64,000 nt of DNA from Cylindrotheca closterium (lineage: Eukaryota; Bacillariophyta; Bacillariophyceae; Bacillariales; Bacillariaceae), in NCBI GenBank assembly GCA_933822405.4, contig CAKOGP040002069.1, positions 62,001 to 126,000 of the forward strand, given 5' to 3'. The position numbers and the translations under genes are program-made. Numbering within the stretch: position 1 is the stretch's first letter; each line of letters begins with the position of its first letter. A model generated the notes under the pieces. The model saw only the letters and a list, made by a program, of their open reading frames with translations, had not been told where the DNA came from and searched no databases. Positions 19,590 to 32,307 of the stretch are shown one piece after another.

Positions 19590-20071
19590 CGGAGGCATCG
19601 AGAAGTGATCATTCGTTACTGGTCTACTATGCTGTGGGAATTGCAATAGGCTGCATAATTGCCTACAGCCTACCAAAAAATGAAGGGGAAATCGAGCGGC
19701 TAAAGGCTGCTGCTATCAAGGAAGAGGAACGAGAAACTTTCGGTAAAGTAAAATCTGAATTGGACAAGGGATCGTCGTCTTGGGATGGTGATAGCATACC
19801 AAAAGAAGAATTAGAGCGGATCCGGAAACGTTTCCGTATGACACCTCAGCAGATGACTCGGGTTGTGGCATTGTCGAAAGCAGAGGGAACACAGGACCCA
19901 AAATATTCATCGTTGACTCCACACCAACAGTTGAATCGGATGGTGTATCTCGTCATGATAATGGTGCTGATATACATACTCAATCGGGACTATGGGAATG
20001 TGGTTCTTGTATGGTTCGTTCAGATATTTCCAAAAGAAGCCGAGATCTTGGGTCTAGTAAAATCAAAGTAA
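19586..20071 (+). CDS. small protein with two membrane segments
   Basis: A 161-residue single-exon protein that I do not recognise. A membrane segment lies at about residues 11-29 (LLVYYAVGIAIGCIIAYSL), a charged, probably helical middle at 30-120 (GEIERLKAAAIKEEERE, RIRKRFRMTPQQM), and a second segment at about 121-145 (MVYLVMIMVLIYILNRDYG). An ATAAAG-type polyadenylation-like signal lies about 60 bp after the stop. The codon use looks normal. The ATG at 19586 is in frame and is preceded by the overlapping uORF. A role in an internal membrane is inferred only from the topology. Confidence 0.75.
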   Translation: MTEASRSDHSLLVYYAVGIAIGCIIAYSLPKNEGEIERLKAAAIKEEERETFGKVKSELDKGSSSWDGDSIPKEELERIRKRFRMTPQQMTRVVALSKAEGTQDPKYSSLTPHQQLNRMVYLVMIMVLIYILNRDYGNVVLVWFVQIFPKEAEILGLVKSK

Positions 20072-20289
20072 TGATGAGTAAAGATAATCGATCGTCGAAA
20101 GTTTGCTTCTCTGCATTAACCAAAAATAAAGAATCTATCTATTACTCTTTCTAAGCTATTCATAAGTGTGTAAATCACTTTATTCCACATACAGCACATA
20201 TAGCACAAAAATTGAACCACTCTTTCAATACGGCGGCCAAAAAGAACCAAATCACAATATCTCGGCATTCTCAGATACCTAGAATACTT

Positions 20290-21867
20290 TCAGTGCGATT
20301 TGTGTGAGAGAGATGTCCGAAAGCAGACACTTACTTTCTCTCTCGCCAAATCATCAATCACCTCGGCCCACCAGCCGTCATCCGAACGTGCCAAGAATCT
20401 GGAACCTCCCTGTTTGATGCGAGTCACCAATTCCCAGGCAATGTTCGTTTTCATAATCCTGTCAGCTTCAGTGTACCGGAAAAGCCATTCACGAACAAGT
20501 GATCTCATGATTTGATTCCCCAAGTGTTCTTGAAGCGTCTTGCCTCTGCCCAGCAATATATCATGTGATCCTGGGAGATCAATTCCTGGAAAGTTTCCTG
20601 TTTGGAGGATCGACGCATCTCGAGTGTTCTGCTTTGCCATCCATCGCAGATGAGTTCCAGTCTTGAGTTTCATCCCAGTGGTGACTGGAATTACATGGAC
20701 CGGTAGTCCAAACGTCATTAGTTTGCGGTGGCACTCCGTTTGCGACTCACAGCTCTGCACTCGGAAACGAACTCGAAGGCTTGGATGCAATTGATTTGCA
20801 ATCGCATGGCCTATCGAATTGGCCAAGTTCGGGGGTGTACAGAGGTGGATGCACTTGAATTTTCCTGGAAGCCACTCTGGGATGGTTGTGCCCCCGCTTT
20901 GTTGGAAACCGTGGTCCCAATCAAACGGCCCATCCCCAATGAAGTAGAGAATCATCACAGTGCCCTTTTTCTGAGCTTCGTCGTCGTTTTCAATCATTGA
21001 AAGGTACAGGAAAGTCATAATCTTTACCTTTTTGGACATTGAAAAAAAGGCAATGTGAGAATATTGGCGCAAATAGGAAAGTGGTGTACCAGAAACAGTA
21101 CATACCATACTAGCTGGATGCCTGTAGGGTAGTGACGATATCAGCTTCAGGAACATGCCAATAACAGCTCGGCCACTTCTATCTTTCTCGGGCAAAACTT
21201 GCAGCACACCAGTTTTCAAGTTATTCAGGTCGTCGCTATCAAGATCACTGGAACATATTGCCCTCGCAAGCGACTCAGGTCCAAAGTACTCCAACTTTCG
21301 CTCCATAAATTTCACGAGACGATTAGCGGCCTTTGCTGGATCCATTGACTCTGCTCGAAGAAACATGAGTAGGAACTTTCGACTTGTGACATAAACATTT
21401 GACATTTGCATTGCCTGATCATAAGCTGGTTTGATAGCGATCCTTTCAATCTCATCCTGCAATGCGGTTAGCTTTGTATTCACTGCTTGTTCCGTCTCTT
21501 CTTCCAACCGAGGAGAATCAACACCATGGATTTCTTCGTATACAGCACATCGCTCTTGAAAAGATAACTGGTTCAAGTCTTGTGCGATAATGGTGTCCAT
21601 TGGATTGGAACCACCTCGGCTCGTAGCCATCATCGGAGATGTGTGCCGATGAAAGAAAATGTTGCGATATTCGATGGCTGATGGCTGATAGTTTTGCAAT
21701 TGTGCAATTGTGGGAATCCTCATGGTCTGGGAAACTGGTGAACATTTATCGTGCCAGTTGACATTTCGAAATAAATATTGCTGATATTTTGGTTTTTGTT
21801 CTCGCATTTGCATTTGATTTTGGAAGCACTTGGAACTGTTTTGCGCAAAATTCGCGTCAACAATCAT
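20290..21867 (-). CDS. CRAL-TRIO lipid-binding protein with C-terminal LGRGK domain
   Basis: A 525-codon frame. After about 95 residues comes a conserved diatom opening (LSFQERCAVYEEIHGV), then a CRAL-TRIO N region (FLLMFLRAES, DPAKAANRLVKF) and the lipid-binding lobe (LPEKDRSGRAV, EAQKKGTVMILYF, LPGKFKCIHLC). CRAL-TRIO domains carry hydrophobic ligands such as phosphoinositides. The C-terminus has HDILLGRGKTLQEHLGNQ and AREKVSVCFR, a domain expanded in diatoms that I believe is Pfam DUF6824. Bases 21028-21105 look like an intron hidden in the frame: ATG|GTATGT donor, CAAAAAG acceptor, 78 bp, no stop. Removing it joins HPASM to VKIMTFLYLSM and restores the spacing expected in relatives. If spliced, the protein is 499 aa. 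Confidence 0.8.
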   Translation of the reverse strand: MIVDANFAQNSSKCFQNQMQMREQKPKYQQYLFRNVNWHDKCSPVSQTMRIPTIAQLQNYQPSAIEYRNIFFHRHTSPMMATSRGGSNPMDTIIAQDLNQLSFQERCAVYEEIHGVDSPRLEEETEQAVNTKLTALQDEIERIAIKPAYDQAMQMSNVYVTSRKFLLMFLRAESMDPAKAANRLVKFMERKLEYFGPESLARAICSSDLDSDDLNNLKTGVLQVLPEKDRSGRAVIGMFLKLISSLPYRHPASMVCTVSGTPLSYLRQYSHIAFFSMSKKVKIMTFLYLSMIENDDEAQKKGTVMILYFIGDGPFDWDHGFQQSGGTTIPEWLPGKFKCIHLCTPPNLANSIGHAIANQLHPSLRVRFRVQSCESQTECHRKLMTFGLPVHVIPVTTGMKLKTGTHLRWMAKQNTRDASILQTGNFPGIDLPGSHDILLGRGKTLQEHLGNQIMRSLVREWLFRYTEADRIMKTNIAWELVTRIKQGGSRFLARSDDGWWAEVIDDLAREKVSVCFRTSLSHKSH

Positions 21868-22261
21868 CCCATTGAGGAGGCATCATTCACAGTTCGTTCA
21901 TTAGCGCAGGCTTTAGACTTATGCCACTCGGAGAAACGAAAAGCATTTGTGCTCAAAGGCGATATAATCTTTCGAAATTTGAACTGTCGAGGATCGTCGG
22001 TCGATGAATGTTCAAAATATATTTATATTATGACAAGACGTTTTGGTATTTATCACACCAGGTTGCTATGCGTTTTAATTTATAAAATCATTATCTGCTG
22101 GCAGAGCTATTAAGAACATAGTTACTTTGGGATCCCAATCTTTTCGCATCGCGGGTGTTACGTGGAGATTTCAGATTGATGGTGGCGGAAAGAAATTTTG
22201 GAACACGATAGATGAATATCTTACTATTTGGTACAGTATTGGCGCTCCAGCAGTGGGGCAC
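21868..22261. other. 394-bp intergenic region
   Basis: It is AT-rich around 22010-22100. I see no gene; it holds the 3' side of the giant gene and the promoter of the CRAL-TRIO gene. Confidence 0.5.
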
Positions 22262-25200
22262 TCAGCGCTCCATCGACTCCAGCTGCACAGCTGCAGCTTT
22301 TGCCGTTTCATTGATTAGGAATCTCCAGCAAATAAATCCCTTTCCTTGCCGCTCATCATAGGAACCCAACGCCTTCTGTAGTAAATCCTTATGGTTACAA
22401 TAGTAGTCAATCACATTTTGACTGACTTCATGCTTCGACAACACCTCCATTAAAATGTAATGTTCCAAAAAATATGGGCCAAATGTATCCACACTCTTTT
22501 CCGTGGTTCGATCAAACAGGATAAAACCCATATCGTCCGCTACATATTGAATCGTATCCTTCAAGGGGTAGTTCAGAACATCAAAGTTGTTGAACTGCTC
22601 CTTCATTCCAATCACATACACGCCCTTTGACAAGCCTGCAATCGTATACTGAGGACTCTGTCGAATGTAGTTCTCCTTGATCATGATTCGGGGTTCCAGT
22701 GTTCTTCCTTGTTGCGGATTCCAATCGTCTGATGCATCTGCTTCCACTGTGCTCCAAAATCGACTGTAGTACTTGCTCTCGTCGCCATCGAATTTTTTGA
22801 AAGCCTCTTGAACAGCAGGTGTAATGTAAGCTCCTGCGATAAAATGAGAATACATGAACTGCAGTGTTGGGTATATACGGATGGTGTGCTCCATCCCTGC
22901 AAGCTCGTATGCAATTGTCGCGATTGGAACCGCACTTGGGAGGTTCAGAAGTATTTTTGCCTTGTCGTCCTGAGCTGATCGTGTATAGTCAAAGTAGTTA
23001 TCAACTGACCATTGTAGGTGGAGTTGGTTGCGTTTGTCGAAGACGCCCATTGCATCACTATCTTGATTCTTGTTTTGCTGTTTTTGCTTCTGCTTCTGTT
23101 GCTGTTTTGTATAACTGATTTCCATGAGACTGTGCTGCTCCCCTGATAGAAATATAATGTAATCATCAAGGATGTCACCAGATGGAACACGCTGCTCGAA
23201 TTTTTGTTGGACAATATGTTTCAACAACTCAGTTACTCGATTCTCTGATAGCCGCTCACCGCTAACGACCTTGTTAGGACTCCTCTCGAATTTGTCAACC
23301 AGAATGTGCAAGAATATTTGCCTTGGGACAGAGTTGCCGAGAACATTGTTCAGCAGCTTTTGTTCGTGGTCCGATAGATTCTTGGATATCGTCGACTCCA
23401 TCTTCTCCAAGAAAACATTTACAATTTCATCACGATAATAGAATGACTTGTTCGACAGATTGTAGAGCGCGATCAATGTCAAGTAGATAGAGGAAATGTT
23501 CCCTGCTATCTTGCAGTCACAGTTGTGAACATAGAGATGTCTCGTAAGTTCTTGTTTTTTGATATCATGTACTGTACCGGCATGCTGCACCATTTCCTTT
23601 GGCACACCACTTTTGTAGATGCTGAAAATCGTGTCATTCATTGTTCGAGATCTTCCCATTGCTTGCCAGATCTTGCTGAAATCGTCCACATCGTGCGCAA
23701 TCACCACACTCTTCGTGAACAGTGGTTGGCCATAATGCCGCTGGTAGACAAGTTGGAAGGGAATATCTTTCCCGATCACATTCCTGTTGTCAACAAAGAA
23801 AAATATCTTGTCTCGTAATTCTGCATCATAGGTGTTGCACATGTGATTGTAGAACTCTTCGTCAAACTGCGCATCATTTTCAGATTGTATATACAACACA
23901 CGATCTCGATTATCAGCAGGGTCAATATGGTAGATGTATTTGAAACGATCGGGTCCAAAATGTTTCAAGATGAGGTTGCGAACGTCATGAATGGTCGATC
24001 GTTTGAAGATGCCACAGAGATCCACCAATGCATTAGCCTGAACTCCACCAGATGCTTCCTCTCGGCTGAATATTGAATCCAGCATCTCCATCTCACTTGT
24101 GGACTCCCGAATGAAGTCAGATGATTTGTATTCAACTAAAACATTGCTGTTCTGACCTTGGAAAAGAGCGAAGCGTTCTTCGAATTCATCAACAGTCAGC
24201 CCATCAGAAGTGTATGCATAAAAACTTCTATCGATCAAATCAGGGATGTCATCCTGCCTTCCTTTTCGAATGTAGTCAAAGGTAGGGTAATTGTCCAAGA
24301 ATGGCGTCCCTGTGAAACCGATGCAATCAAAGTTGAAGATTATGTCAATCGAATTAACAGAACGAGAACGATCGCGAATTTCCATTCGCCTCAATATAAT
24401 CTCATACAAGTATCGAGTAAGGCCATCTTTTGTGTCGGGATGCTTTTCCACAATTTCCGAGAGCTTCTCGTGCCCGTAAACAAGATCATCAAAGTCAAGC
24501 TGGTGAACAAAATGCGCGTTCCAGTACTCAAAGCTGATGAACTTTCTTTCACCTTGGAAAAGCTCATCATACTTCGCGACATCTTCGGTCAAAATGACGT
24601 AGGTCAAGAATATCGTGCGCTCTACATCACTGTAGTAGGAGCCAGGCATGGCCCGGTTGACGGATTCGTATGGGCGAGCAATGAGTCCTTTGTACCCTTC
24701 AATGTCATGGACAATATTCGTTGCGCAGTGCCGAAGCGTGTACTCGTTGAAGATACCAAAGCTTTTATTGATCGACCGACTTGCGTCTTGAATCTCAGTA
24801 TGTATTGCGACAAATTTTCGATGCAAGTGTCCCCAGTAATCTGGATTTGACGAATCGGATAAGTTTGGCAAGCTCGACTTTCGATATGCAGCTTTGGATA
24901 TTTCGTAGAAAAGGTCAAGGGTTGGCCTATCGAACGTGTTGTTCTTGTTCGAACAAATGTTGAATACTAGCTTGTTTCTGTCAAGGAAATCATCCACCTC
25001 ATCGGCTACCACAAGGATATGCTCTCTTACAGACCAAACCTTTTGGCAAATCACATCGTACGTTAGAGCTTTCTTGAAGGAGTTGAAGGAAGCAACAAAG
25101 ATTTGTTTCATAGCACCATCAACCTTGACGTTACGGTGCATCAGCGCAAAGATGTCATCGTAGACTCTATAATTCTGACGGAAATTTAGGTTCAGGCAGT

Positions 25201-28200
25201 ATCGGTATACTTGTGTACGGGCATCAGATACAAGATGCTCTGGAACAAGAATGACCAGAATGTGTTTGTTCTTTCCCCCTCGTGCGAAGTACTTGTGTGC
25301 CTCCAAATTGTTGGACAAGAATGTTTGGCACAAAAGTGGAAGGATCACCTTCGTCTTGCCTGATCCTACTTCTGAGAATGTCAATGGCTTCTCAGCCTTG
25401 ATAATTTTCTTCAGGAATGTCTTTTGCTTTGGGCGAGGAACAATCTGATACTCGCCATCAATGAAACGCTGGTATTTGGTGAAGTTTTCGCATAAGCGAT
25501 CAATAAAATCATCCAGTGTTGCATTTTGGTATTGGTTCAAGTCAAAGAACTGTCGCTTGAAAATATCATCGTAATGTGTGTTCGATTCTGCACGGTTCAG
25601 GACATACAGAATTGCCTCCTTCCAGGGGCCAACAATCTTCACTACATCGCCTTCTTTCTCGATGTATTCGAGCAAAACAGAGCTGCGACGGAGATACAAT
25701 AACACAAGGATGAAGAATGATATGTTTCGGATCTTCACAGCGACATCAAGCAGATTGATCAAATGCTGTCGGTCGGTGACTTGAAGGAGATAGTCTGGGA
25801 AATAGATGACAGTTTTCGATTCTGTCAGTAGCTCTGTCAACTTGAAGCTCTTGAAAACATGTTCATCGTTCAGATCCACATAAATTTCTTCCGAGGAAAT
25901 ACAATCCACCAAATCATGCTTCATGCCGTAATAGTCAGTGCTGTCGAGGAAATGGGTGAGAAGTTGAACCGAAGAAGCTTTTGGAACTAGATCCGACGAA
26001 ACGTACCAGAATTGGCCTGCTTGTGAGACATTATAATGGATATTGGGGGACGTGAATATCACCACATCTTCGCTTTCCGCATACTTGAAGCAAGGAATGA
26101 ATGATATTGCTTCGTTGAAGAACACCGTAGCAATTTCAACCCGAATCTTGTTGATCGATATGGTCATACCATCGGAATTCTCGATGAGCAAAACATTATC
26201 CGCAACAAACATGAGAAACTTCTCCTTCTCCCCGATCACTTGGAAAACATTTGACATTTCAAGGTACTTGACCATTGATTGCAATTCCATCGAGGAGTCA
26301 AATCGAACTCGAAATAAGTTTATCTCTGGTTGTTGTGGTCGAAGATCAAAGACTGGTAGGTCGTCGTACATCATATGTTCGTCCTTTTCCGAAAAGGTGT
26401 AGTGCTGGGTGACTTCGTCCAAATAGTCACTAGTGTCCTTGCTGAAGTTTTGTGGGATGATGATTCGGAATTCCCCATCGCAGTGCACCTTATAGTAATC
26501 CACTTCACTACTCCGATTGATTTGACACAGTGACATGTAGATCTTCACCAAAAGTACATAACTCTGGTAATCTGGGTCCGAGTTCAATAACCGAATCAGC
26601 TTGAACTGCCTCGACTGCACCGAGAAATTTTTGTTCACCAAGAACTTGTACGATATCTCAAATATCAGCTCTTCTACTCGACTTCGTGTGACATGATCGT
26701 TGGTGTTCTTCTTGTCAAATTCATAAATCAGATTCGCAACTTCGACTTGAAGCTCTTTCGTGTCCGATGAATGTTGCAGTGACTGTAGCAGCGGCAGGTT
26801 CAATAGCTTGACGTACTTATCATAAAGTCCAAAGTCCAGCATCAGTGATAGAAGACACAAGTTGACAACTTCATTGTCGGTTTTGAGTCGCACACCGTCA
26901 ACTCTCGCAAAAATGCCTTCAACAATCTCTTTCAGGTAGTTGAACTCAAAGATTCTGTCCGTGAGTACAAGTTGGTTCATATTGCTCCTCTTGTCCTTAC
27001 TAATCGTTGGTAGCAGTTCTCCGGTATTCATGGAGACAGCCAAATCGTTCGACTGGCCATATGCCGAGCTACTTTCCAGAATTCCATAATGGTAGGATCC
27101 GCAGTGACCTTTCTGGAAGAAAATCTTCTGACAGCTGACCGCAAGTAGCACACGAGTATCCTTGCCAAAGACTTGAATATTGCTCAGGTCCGGATTATTC
27201 CAGTACTCTTGAGCCACATTCAAAAAATGGAATAGGGTGTTGTATTTCGAGTAGGTGAATCCCATTCCAATCTTGAGATTCACCTTGTACTTTTGGTTGA
27301 TGCTGCAGGCATTGTCCACTCTTCGGATGTAGCGTCGATAGTTGGACCGTGCCATTTGGTTGATACATTCCTTTTCAAACTCAAACGACTGTCGATTTGC
27401 CTGCGTCCGTGCCAAATCACAGGTATAAAAGACAGTTTGCGTCAACGAGTTGATTTCCTTTTCCTTTGGATTGATTTCCGCAAACCCCAGTCCAATAAAG
27501 TCCGACATGAAATCACAGGACAGAAAGTTACTCGAAAAGAGCTTGAAGAATTTCTTGCTCCTCCGAAAGTCATCCGTCGAGATCAGTTTTTCATAGTTGG
27601 CCGTCTTTTGGGTGGAAAAGTAAATGTGGTCCGCCAAGCACGAGTTGATGGCTTGAATCCGCTGCTTGAGAGCCGAGTCGACATCCACTAGCGTAAACAA
27701 GTCAATCAAATAGGTGTAATGGTGAACGTCCACCAATTCCTTTTGACCAATTTCGAACTGTGGCATAAAGTCTGCATTGTATTTTGGACGAGAAGCAGGT
27801 ATGATAAAAGTGATGAGTTATGTTGTGTTTGATGGATAAGTACAGACTTAGTCCTCCTCCGTTTCCATACGCAGTCACAAAACTTACAATAATCCCGATA
27901 CTTGTTGTGATCCTTGCTCGACTTGGTAATCTTCTTGTTCCCTTGCACCAAGAGTGCCTGTGAGCATTCTCCAATCAATTTGGACAATTGCGGATAATAC
28001 CTCAGTAGTTGATTCTTCCGCCACGAATTGAATTCGCAAAAGGATTCCATTCCTTGCAAGATGCCGGCATTGAATCCAAACATGAAATTGGCCGCCCGGT
28101 ACTTGTAATAATCGGCTCGCGCCAATTTCCGGACAGCATCGTCGATTCCATTGACGGACTGCAACGATTTGGTATTGGGCGAAGACGTCATGGCCCCTTC

Positions 28201-29415
28201 CAAGACAAATTTCGAGTAGGTGTGCAAAATCTTGGTCTCCCAATAGTATTCCATGACGGTGTTGTATTGCAACTCGTAGACTGGTATTTCGCCTTGCAGT
28301 TTGGAATTCAAATATTTCATAATCAATTGATAATACGGACTGGATTGAAATCGATAAAAGTCCAAGGGCAAGTTGCTGTTGGTCAGTGGTCGCAAAATGG
28401 TGGCTTCCTGTGTCCCTGTGGTACCATTTCCATCATTCGTAGCGGTTGTAGTATTAATAGTTGTTGCTGGTTGGACAAAGAACTCGAGGAGAAACTTGCA
28501 CATTTCAATCGTCGTATGCTGCAACAGGGCAACATTTTCCAAATCAATGGTATCGTGTCCATTCAAGGATGGTTTGCACAACTTGCAAAGAACCGCAAAC
28601 AAAAAGGTTTGAAAGTAGCAGGTATTCCCCGTGAGTTGGGTCGACATGAGCCGACAATTAGTAGCGTCGTTGATCAAAACATGATCCTTCAAATTGAGCG
28701 GGGCCTTGAGGAATTTGACCGCATTCAAGTAGCTGGGGGAACTGATTTGATTGATCTTTTTCCACATGTTAAAAATGATCCGCCTGGTTTGCGTGGCTCC
28801 AATCCCCGTATAATGATCTTTGTTTTCTTGGATGTGCTGCGAGTCCCCATAGTTGCACTTCATGAGCAAATAGAGGGCAAGATTCTTGAATCCATCTCCA
28901 CTGATTCGGGTCAGACTTGGTTTGAGAGGATCGTAATACAGCATGGCGTATTTGCCCTTTTTGTTGTGCTCTTGAATGACTTGAAAGGCGGTAAAGTGAG
29001 CATCGATGCAGCAGGTCACGAACATTTCATGCGTCGAGACATGTTCCAGCAGTTCCTCATAGAGCATATTTTTTCGTTCGTACAAGACGTTTTCCAGCAT
29101 GTCGACCGGAAGTACTGACGAAAAGAATTGTGCCACGCTGTTGTAATTGGAATGTCCCTTGTCAAAGTAGGAAGACTGACAAAAGAGGAGTAGCGGAGTA
29201 AATGTGTATGGATAGCAATCCAAAGAAGTGTTCTCATCCAAATCAATAGACGCATCATGGTTGATGGCGTCGTTCATATCCACATCATCATCGTCACCAG
29301 CATCTTGTGATTGATTCAGTGGATCATTGCCAGGATCCAAGCTCATGGTTTCCGTTTCCGCTTCCGCTTCTGGATCCTGTTCTTGCTTTTTCCGCAGTTT
29401 CTTTATCATTCGCAT
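22262..29415 (-). CDS. giant protein: Ulp1-like cysteine-peptidase signature plus SF2 helicase
   Basis: Two long frames join through a 116-bp intron (27772-27887; GTAAGT donor, TGCAG acceptor, phase 1): exon 29415-27888 and exon 27771-22262, about 2,345 aa. In exon 1 a clan-CE order is visible: His140 in DAHFTAFQVI, Asp162 in AMLYYDPLKP, then Gln260 and Cys266 in STQLTGNTCYFQTFLFAVLC. The Gln-to-Cys spacing of six equals that of Ulp1. Exon 2 holds SF2 helicase motifs: P-loop SEVGSGKTK (about residue 1309; bases near 25360), DEVD box (ADEVDDF, near 25000), FTGTP (near 24310) and QAMGRSR (near 23655). A Gln/Lys-rich stretch (KQQQKQKQKQQNKNQ) lies near 23070. The helicase part somewhat recalls the DUF3638/DUF3645 family, unproven. 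Substrate and partners are unknown. The start at 29415 is the first ATG; Met24 is an alternative. Confidence 0.85.
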
Positions 29416-30233
29416 CTTCTTTTTCTTCTTCTCAGTGCTACTATTGTTATTGTTATTGTTATTGTTGTTGTACTGCGAGATTGCAGCTAGCGTTTCACTT
29501 TGATGAATGATGGATGGAAAGGATGCTGGTTGTGTGATGGCAGAACGTTCAATGATTGCAAGTCTTTTGGATGTTTTCCAACAAACACAATACTAGAAGG
29601 ATTTTCTTTCTGTTTATATTCAGCAATAGCTAGTGTTTTGGAACCGAGAAACGATGCTGCGCTGTCACGACAATGCCTCAATGATTCCGCTTGGATATTT
29701 GTTTAGTTTTAGATTTAATTATGTTTTTCCCATCGTCACTTCCGTCTTGGAAGTCCGAAGATGTCTACGGACGGACGACCAAGACGGATGACAGGATGAC
29801 GTTGGACGTGTCAGTGACAGACAAGACGTGATCATGAACGCATACGTTTGTTACGACTCCCAGGACTGCTTGATAAGCGATCGAACAAGTCGTCACAGTC
29901 GAACAAGTCCGAAGGAAGCATCGTCAAATATTAAAATTGCATTTGGACGGTGCTTCCTTCGACCTCGCTTCCTCGCGGATGAAAATTCAAGAAGTTGCGC
30001 TTCAGTATCTTTACGCATGTTTTGATTGGTCCATTTGGACAATCTTGTTCCTTCGCCTTTTTGGATCTTATATTCTCCTTCCGATCCGATGGCCATCAAA
30101 AAACAAAACAGAACCAGAAAAATCACGACGAGATCATAATTTTGGATACCTCGGCACTTTTACTGCAACATCAACAACAACAATAACAACAACTGCACTG
30201 TCAACAAGACTAGACGAAACAATCATTATTACA
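29416..30233. other. divergent intergenic region
   Basis: This 818-bp stretch between the giant gene and the carrier gene holds a TTGTTATTGTTATTG microsatellite (29440-29471), which would lie in the 5' leader of the giant gene, and a CAACAACAATAAC run (30170-30190) in the carrier leader. No gene is seen. Confidence 0.5.
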
Positions 30234-31437
30234 ATGGCTCCACCACAAGATTCCAACAACCAACAGCCCTTGGCTACCATGACGGCCACATCCTCTGCTA
30301 CGACCGTTGCGACCAAGACTTCTTTGCCACCATCATCATCTAGTGCTCCCATTGCTTTGCCTACTCGCATGGTCTTGAGTGCCTTTGCAGGAATGGGAGC
30401 GGCTACCATTTGCCATCCATTGGGTGAGTAACTATCTAACTACTGTATGGTGGATTGAAAGGACAAAGAAGCAAGAAACAAACAGAAACAATAGGATTGT
30501 TCCTTGGATTGACGACGACCACACGACCACGACGAACCATTGATGAATTCGCATTCAGATTTTGGACAGCTCGACAATGTGACTAATAACAATTGTTCTT
30601 TTATTCATGCCCATAATCATAACAGACGTCATTCGAGTTCAAATGCAAACCTTTTCCTACCGCAATACTGGACATGCTGCCGTTTCCATTTACCAAAATG
30701 GGGGTCTCGTCAATGGCCTGTATGCCGGAGTCTCGGCTGCCTACCTCCGTCAATGGCTGTACGGAAGTTGCCGCATGGGAATCTATTCCTACCTGCTAGA
30801 ACAAGAAAAGATCAAGAAGGGTGGGGCCGACAATATTTCCTTTGGCACCAAATTGGGCATGGGCTCCATTTCCGGTGGAATTGGTAGCTTTGTCGGCACT
30901 CCCTCCGAAGTGGCCTTGGTCCGCATGTCCGCCGATTCCAAATTGCCCGTGGCCGAACGACGTGGCTACACCAATGTCGTAAACTGCCTGCAACGCATTG
31001 CTAGTGAAGAAGGCGCGGCCAATTTGTGGAAGGGTGCCACACCCACCGTGGCCCGGGCCACTCTGTTGAGTGCCTGTCAAATGGGTGTCACCAGTCAAGC
31101 CAAATCGTATTTGGCCAAACAAGAACAATACTTTGGCAAGAATGGTCAATGGTTGGGTGGTTATCCCATGATGCTCTGTGCCACCTTGTGCAGTAGCTTT
31201 TGCGCCAACATTGTGGCCAATCCCTTTGACGTTCTCAAATCGAGAATCCAACAAGATAGCAAGAACTTGTACTCGGGCATGGTTGACTGTTTCGTCAAGA
31301 GTGTCAAGGGCGAGGGAATCTTTGTCTTGTGGAAGGGATTTACTCCAGCCTTTGTCAAATTGGCACCCTACACCATTATCAGTTTGACCTTGGTAGACAA
31401 GCTTACCAAGGCTGCGACTGGAAAGGAAGCTCTTTAA
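30234..31437 (+). CDS. SLC25A11: mitochondrial 2-oxoglutarate/malate carrier
   Basis: Exons 30234-30423 and 30626-31437 flank a 202-bp intron (GTGAGT donor, AACAG acceptor, phase 1) that splits the Asp codon of the first carrier motif. The 333-residue product has about 45 Ser/Thr/Pro-rich residues and then three repeats. Their signatures are CHPLDVIRVQMQ, TPSEVALVRMSAD and NPFDVLKSRIQQ. The second, with RRGYTNVVNCLQRI and LWKGATPTVARA, is diagnostic of the oxoglutarate carrier subgroup, which exchanges 2-oxoglutarate for malate across the inner mitochondrial membrane. The dicarboxylate carrier is the closest alternative. The ATG at 30234 is the first one after stops in the frame that opens into the carrier. 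Confidence 0.9.
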
Positions 31438-32307
31438 ATTGTGTTTGGATTGCAAGTGTTGCAGCTACAATGTACCACTGGCTAGGCTAGCCTAGCTTAG
31501 CTAACCTACTGTAGTACTGCCATACATTTGGCATGGCCGAGCCAAGAATGGAGTGGTTACCATTCGACCATTGCATGACTTTATGTATAACATTACTAAC
31601 TGTAAACTTTTGACAATATTTTTACGACCCATGCTGACTATGATTCATTCTAGAATATGTACCGTGTACCGTATACTAGGGCCTATCCATAGGTAGATAG
31701 ATACCTAGTTCCATTTTACTTTTTTGGTGATGGAATGTATGGCGGTACTGTAGGCCAAGCAAGGAGGTTACCGCATTTACCACATTCTTCGTTCGCTAGC
31801 TCTTTCGTCCAACTGTAAACTTTATATACAAATAACATCAAATAAAAACTTTTGAGACTATTAGCACGAGTATTTTACCTACAGCATGATTGGTGGACCT
31901 GCTGGTGTCGATCCATAGGTGGTAGCAGAATTTAGTATACACTCCTGTTGGTGGTGTGAAGAAAGCCTCAAAAATAGAGACAGCGGATTCGTACTGCTGT
32001 TAGTAGCATGCGATAGGCATTTCCAGCATCGATTTCTTGCGAAGCTTGGACTCACTCGTTCTTTTTATACAACAATCTGTAGAGCAGATCCGTTGCTAAC
32101 ATTCATGAAACAATTTCACTATTATCATCATCATCATGACACAAGATTAGCATGAGCACTTCCTAAACTTGATAGTCCTAGTAGTTTTCTCTCGTTGTTT
32201 ATTTATATATTATTGGTTCTATTCTTGATTTATTGACAAAATGTATTGGTGGATGTGGATGTATAATAGCCGAGCTGCATAATATTGGCAATGTCCCGTT
32301 TCATAGC
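31438..32307. other. 870-bp intergenic region
   Basis: The 3' sides of two convergent genes meet here. There are short CTAGCCTAGCTTAGCTAACC and TAGGTAGATAGATACCTAG stretches, and no supported gene. Confidence 0.5.

Noticed and set aside
28009..29118. 369-codon plus-strand frame inside the giant gene
   Set aside because: It is antisense to exon 1, has no motif, and the minus-strand frame has clear peptidase-like features and a splice to the helicase exon.
30796..31455. 219-codon minus-strand frame over the carrier gene
   Set aside because: It is the antisense shadow of three recognisable mitochondrial carrier repeats.
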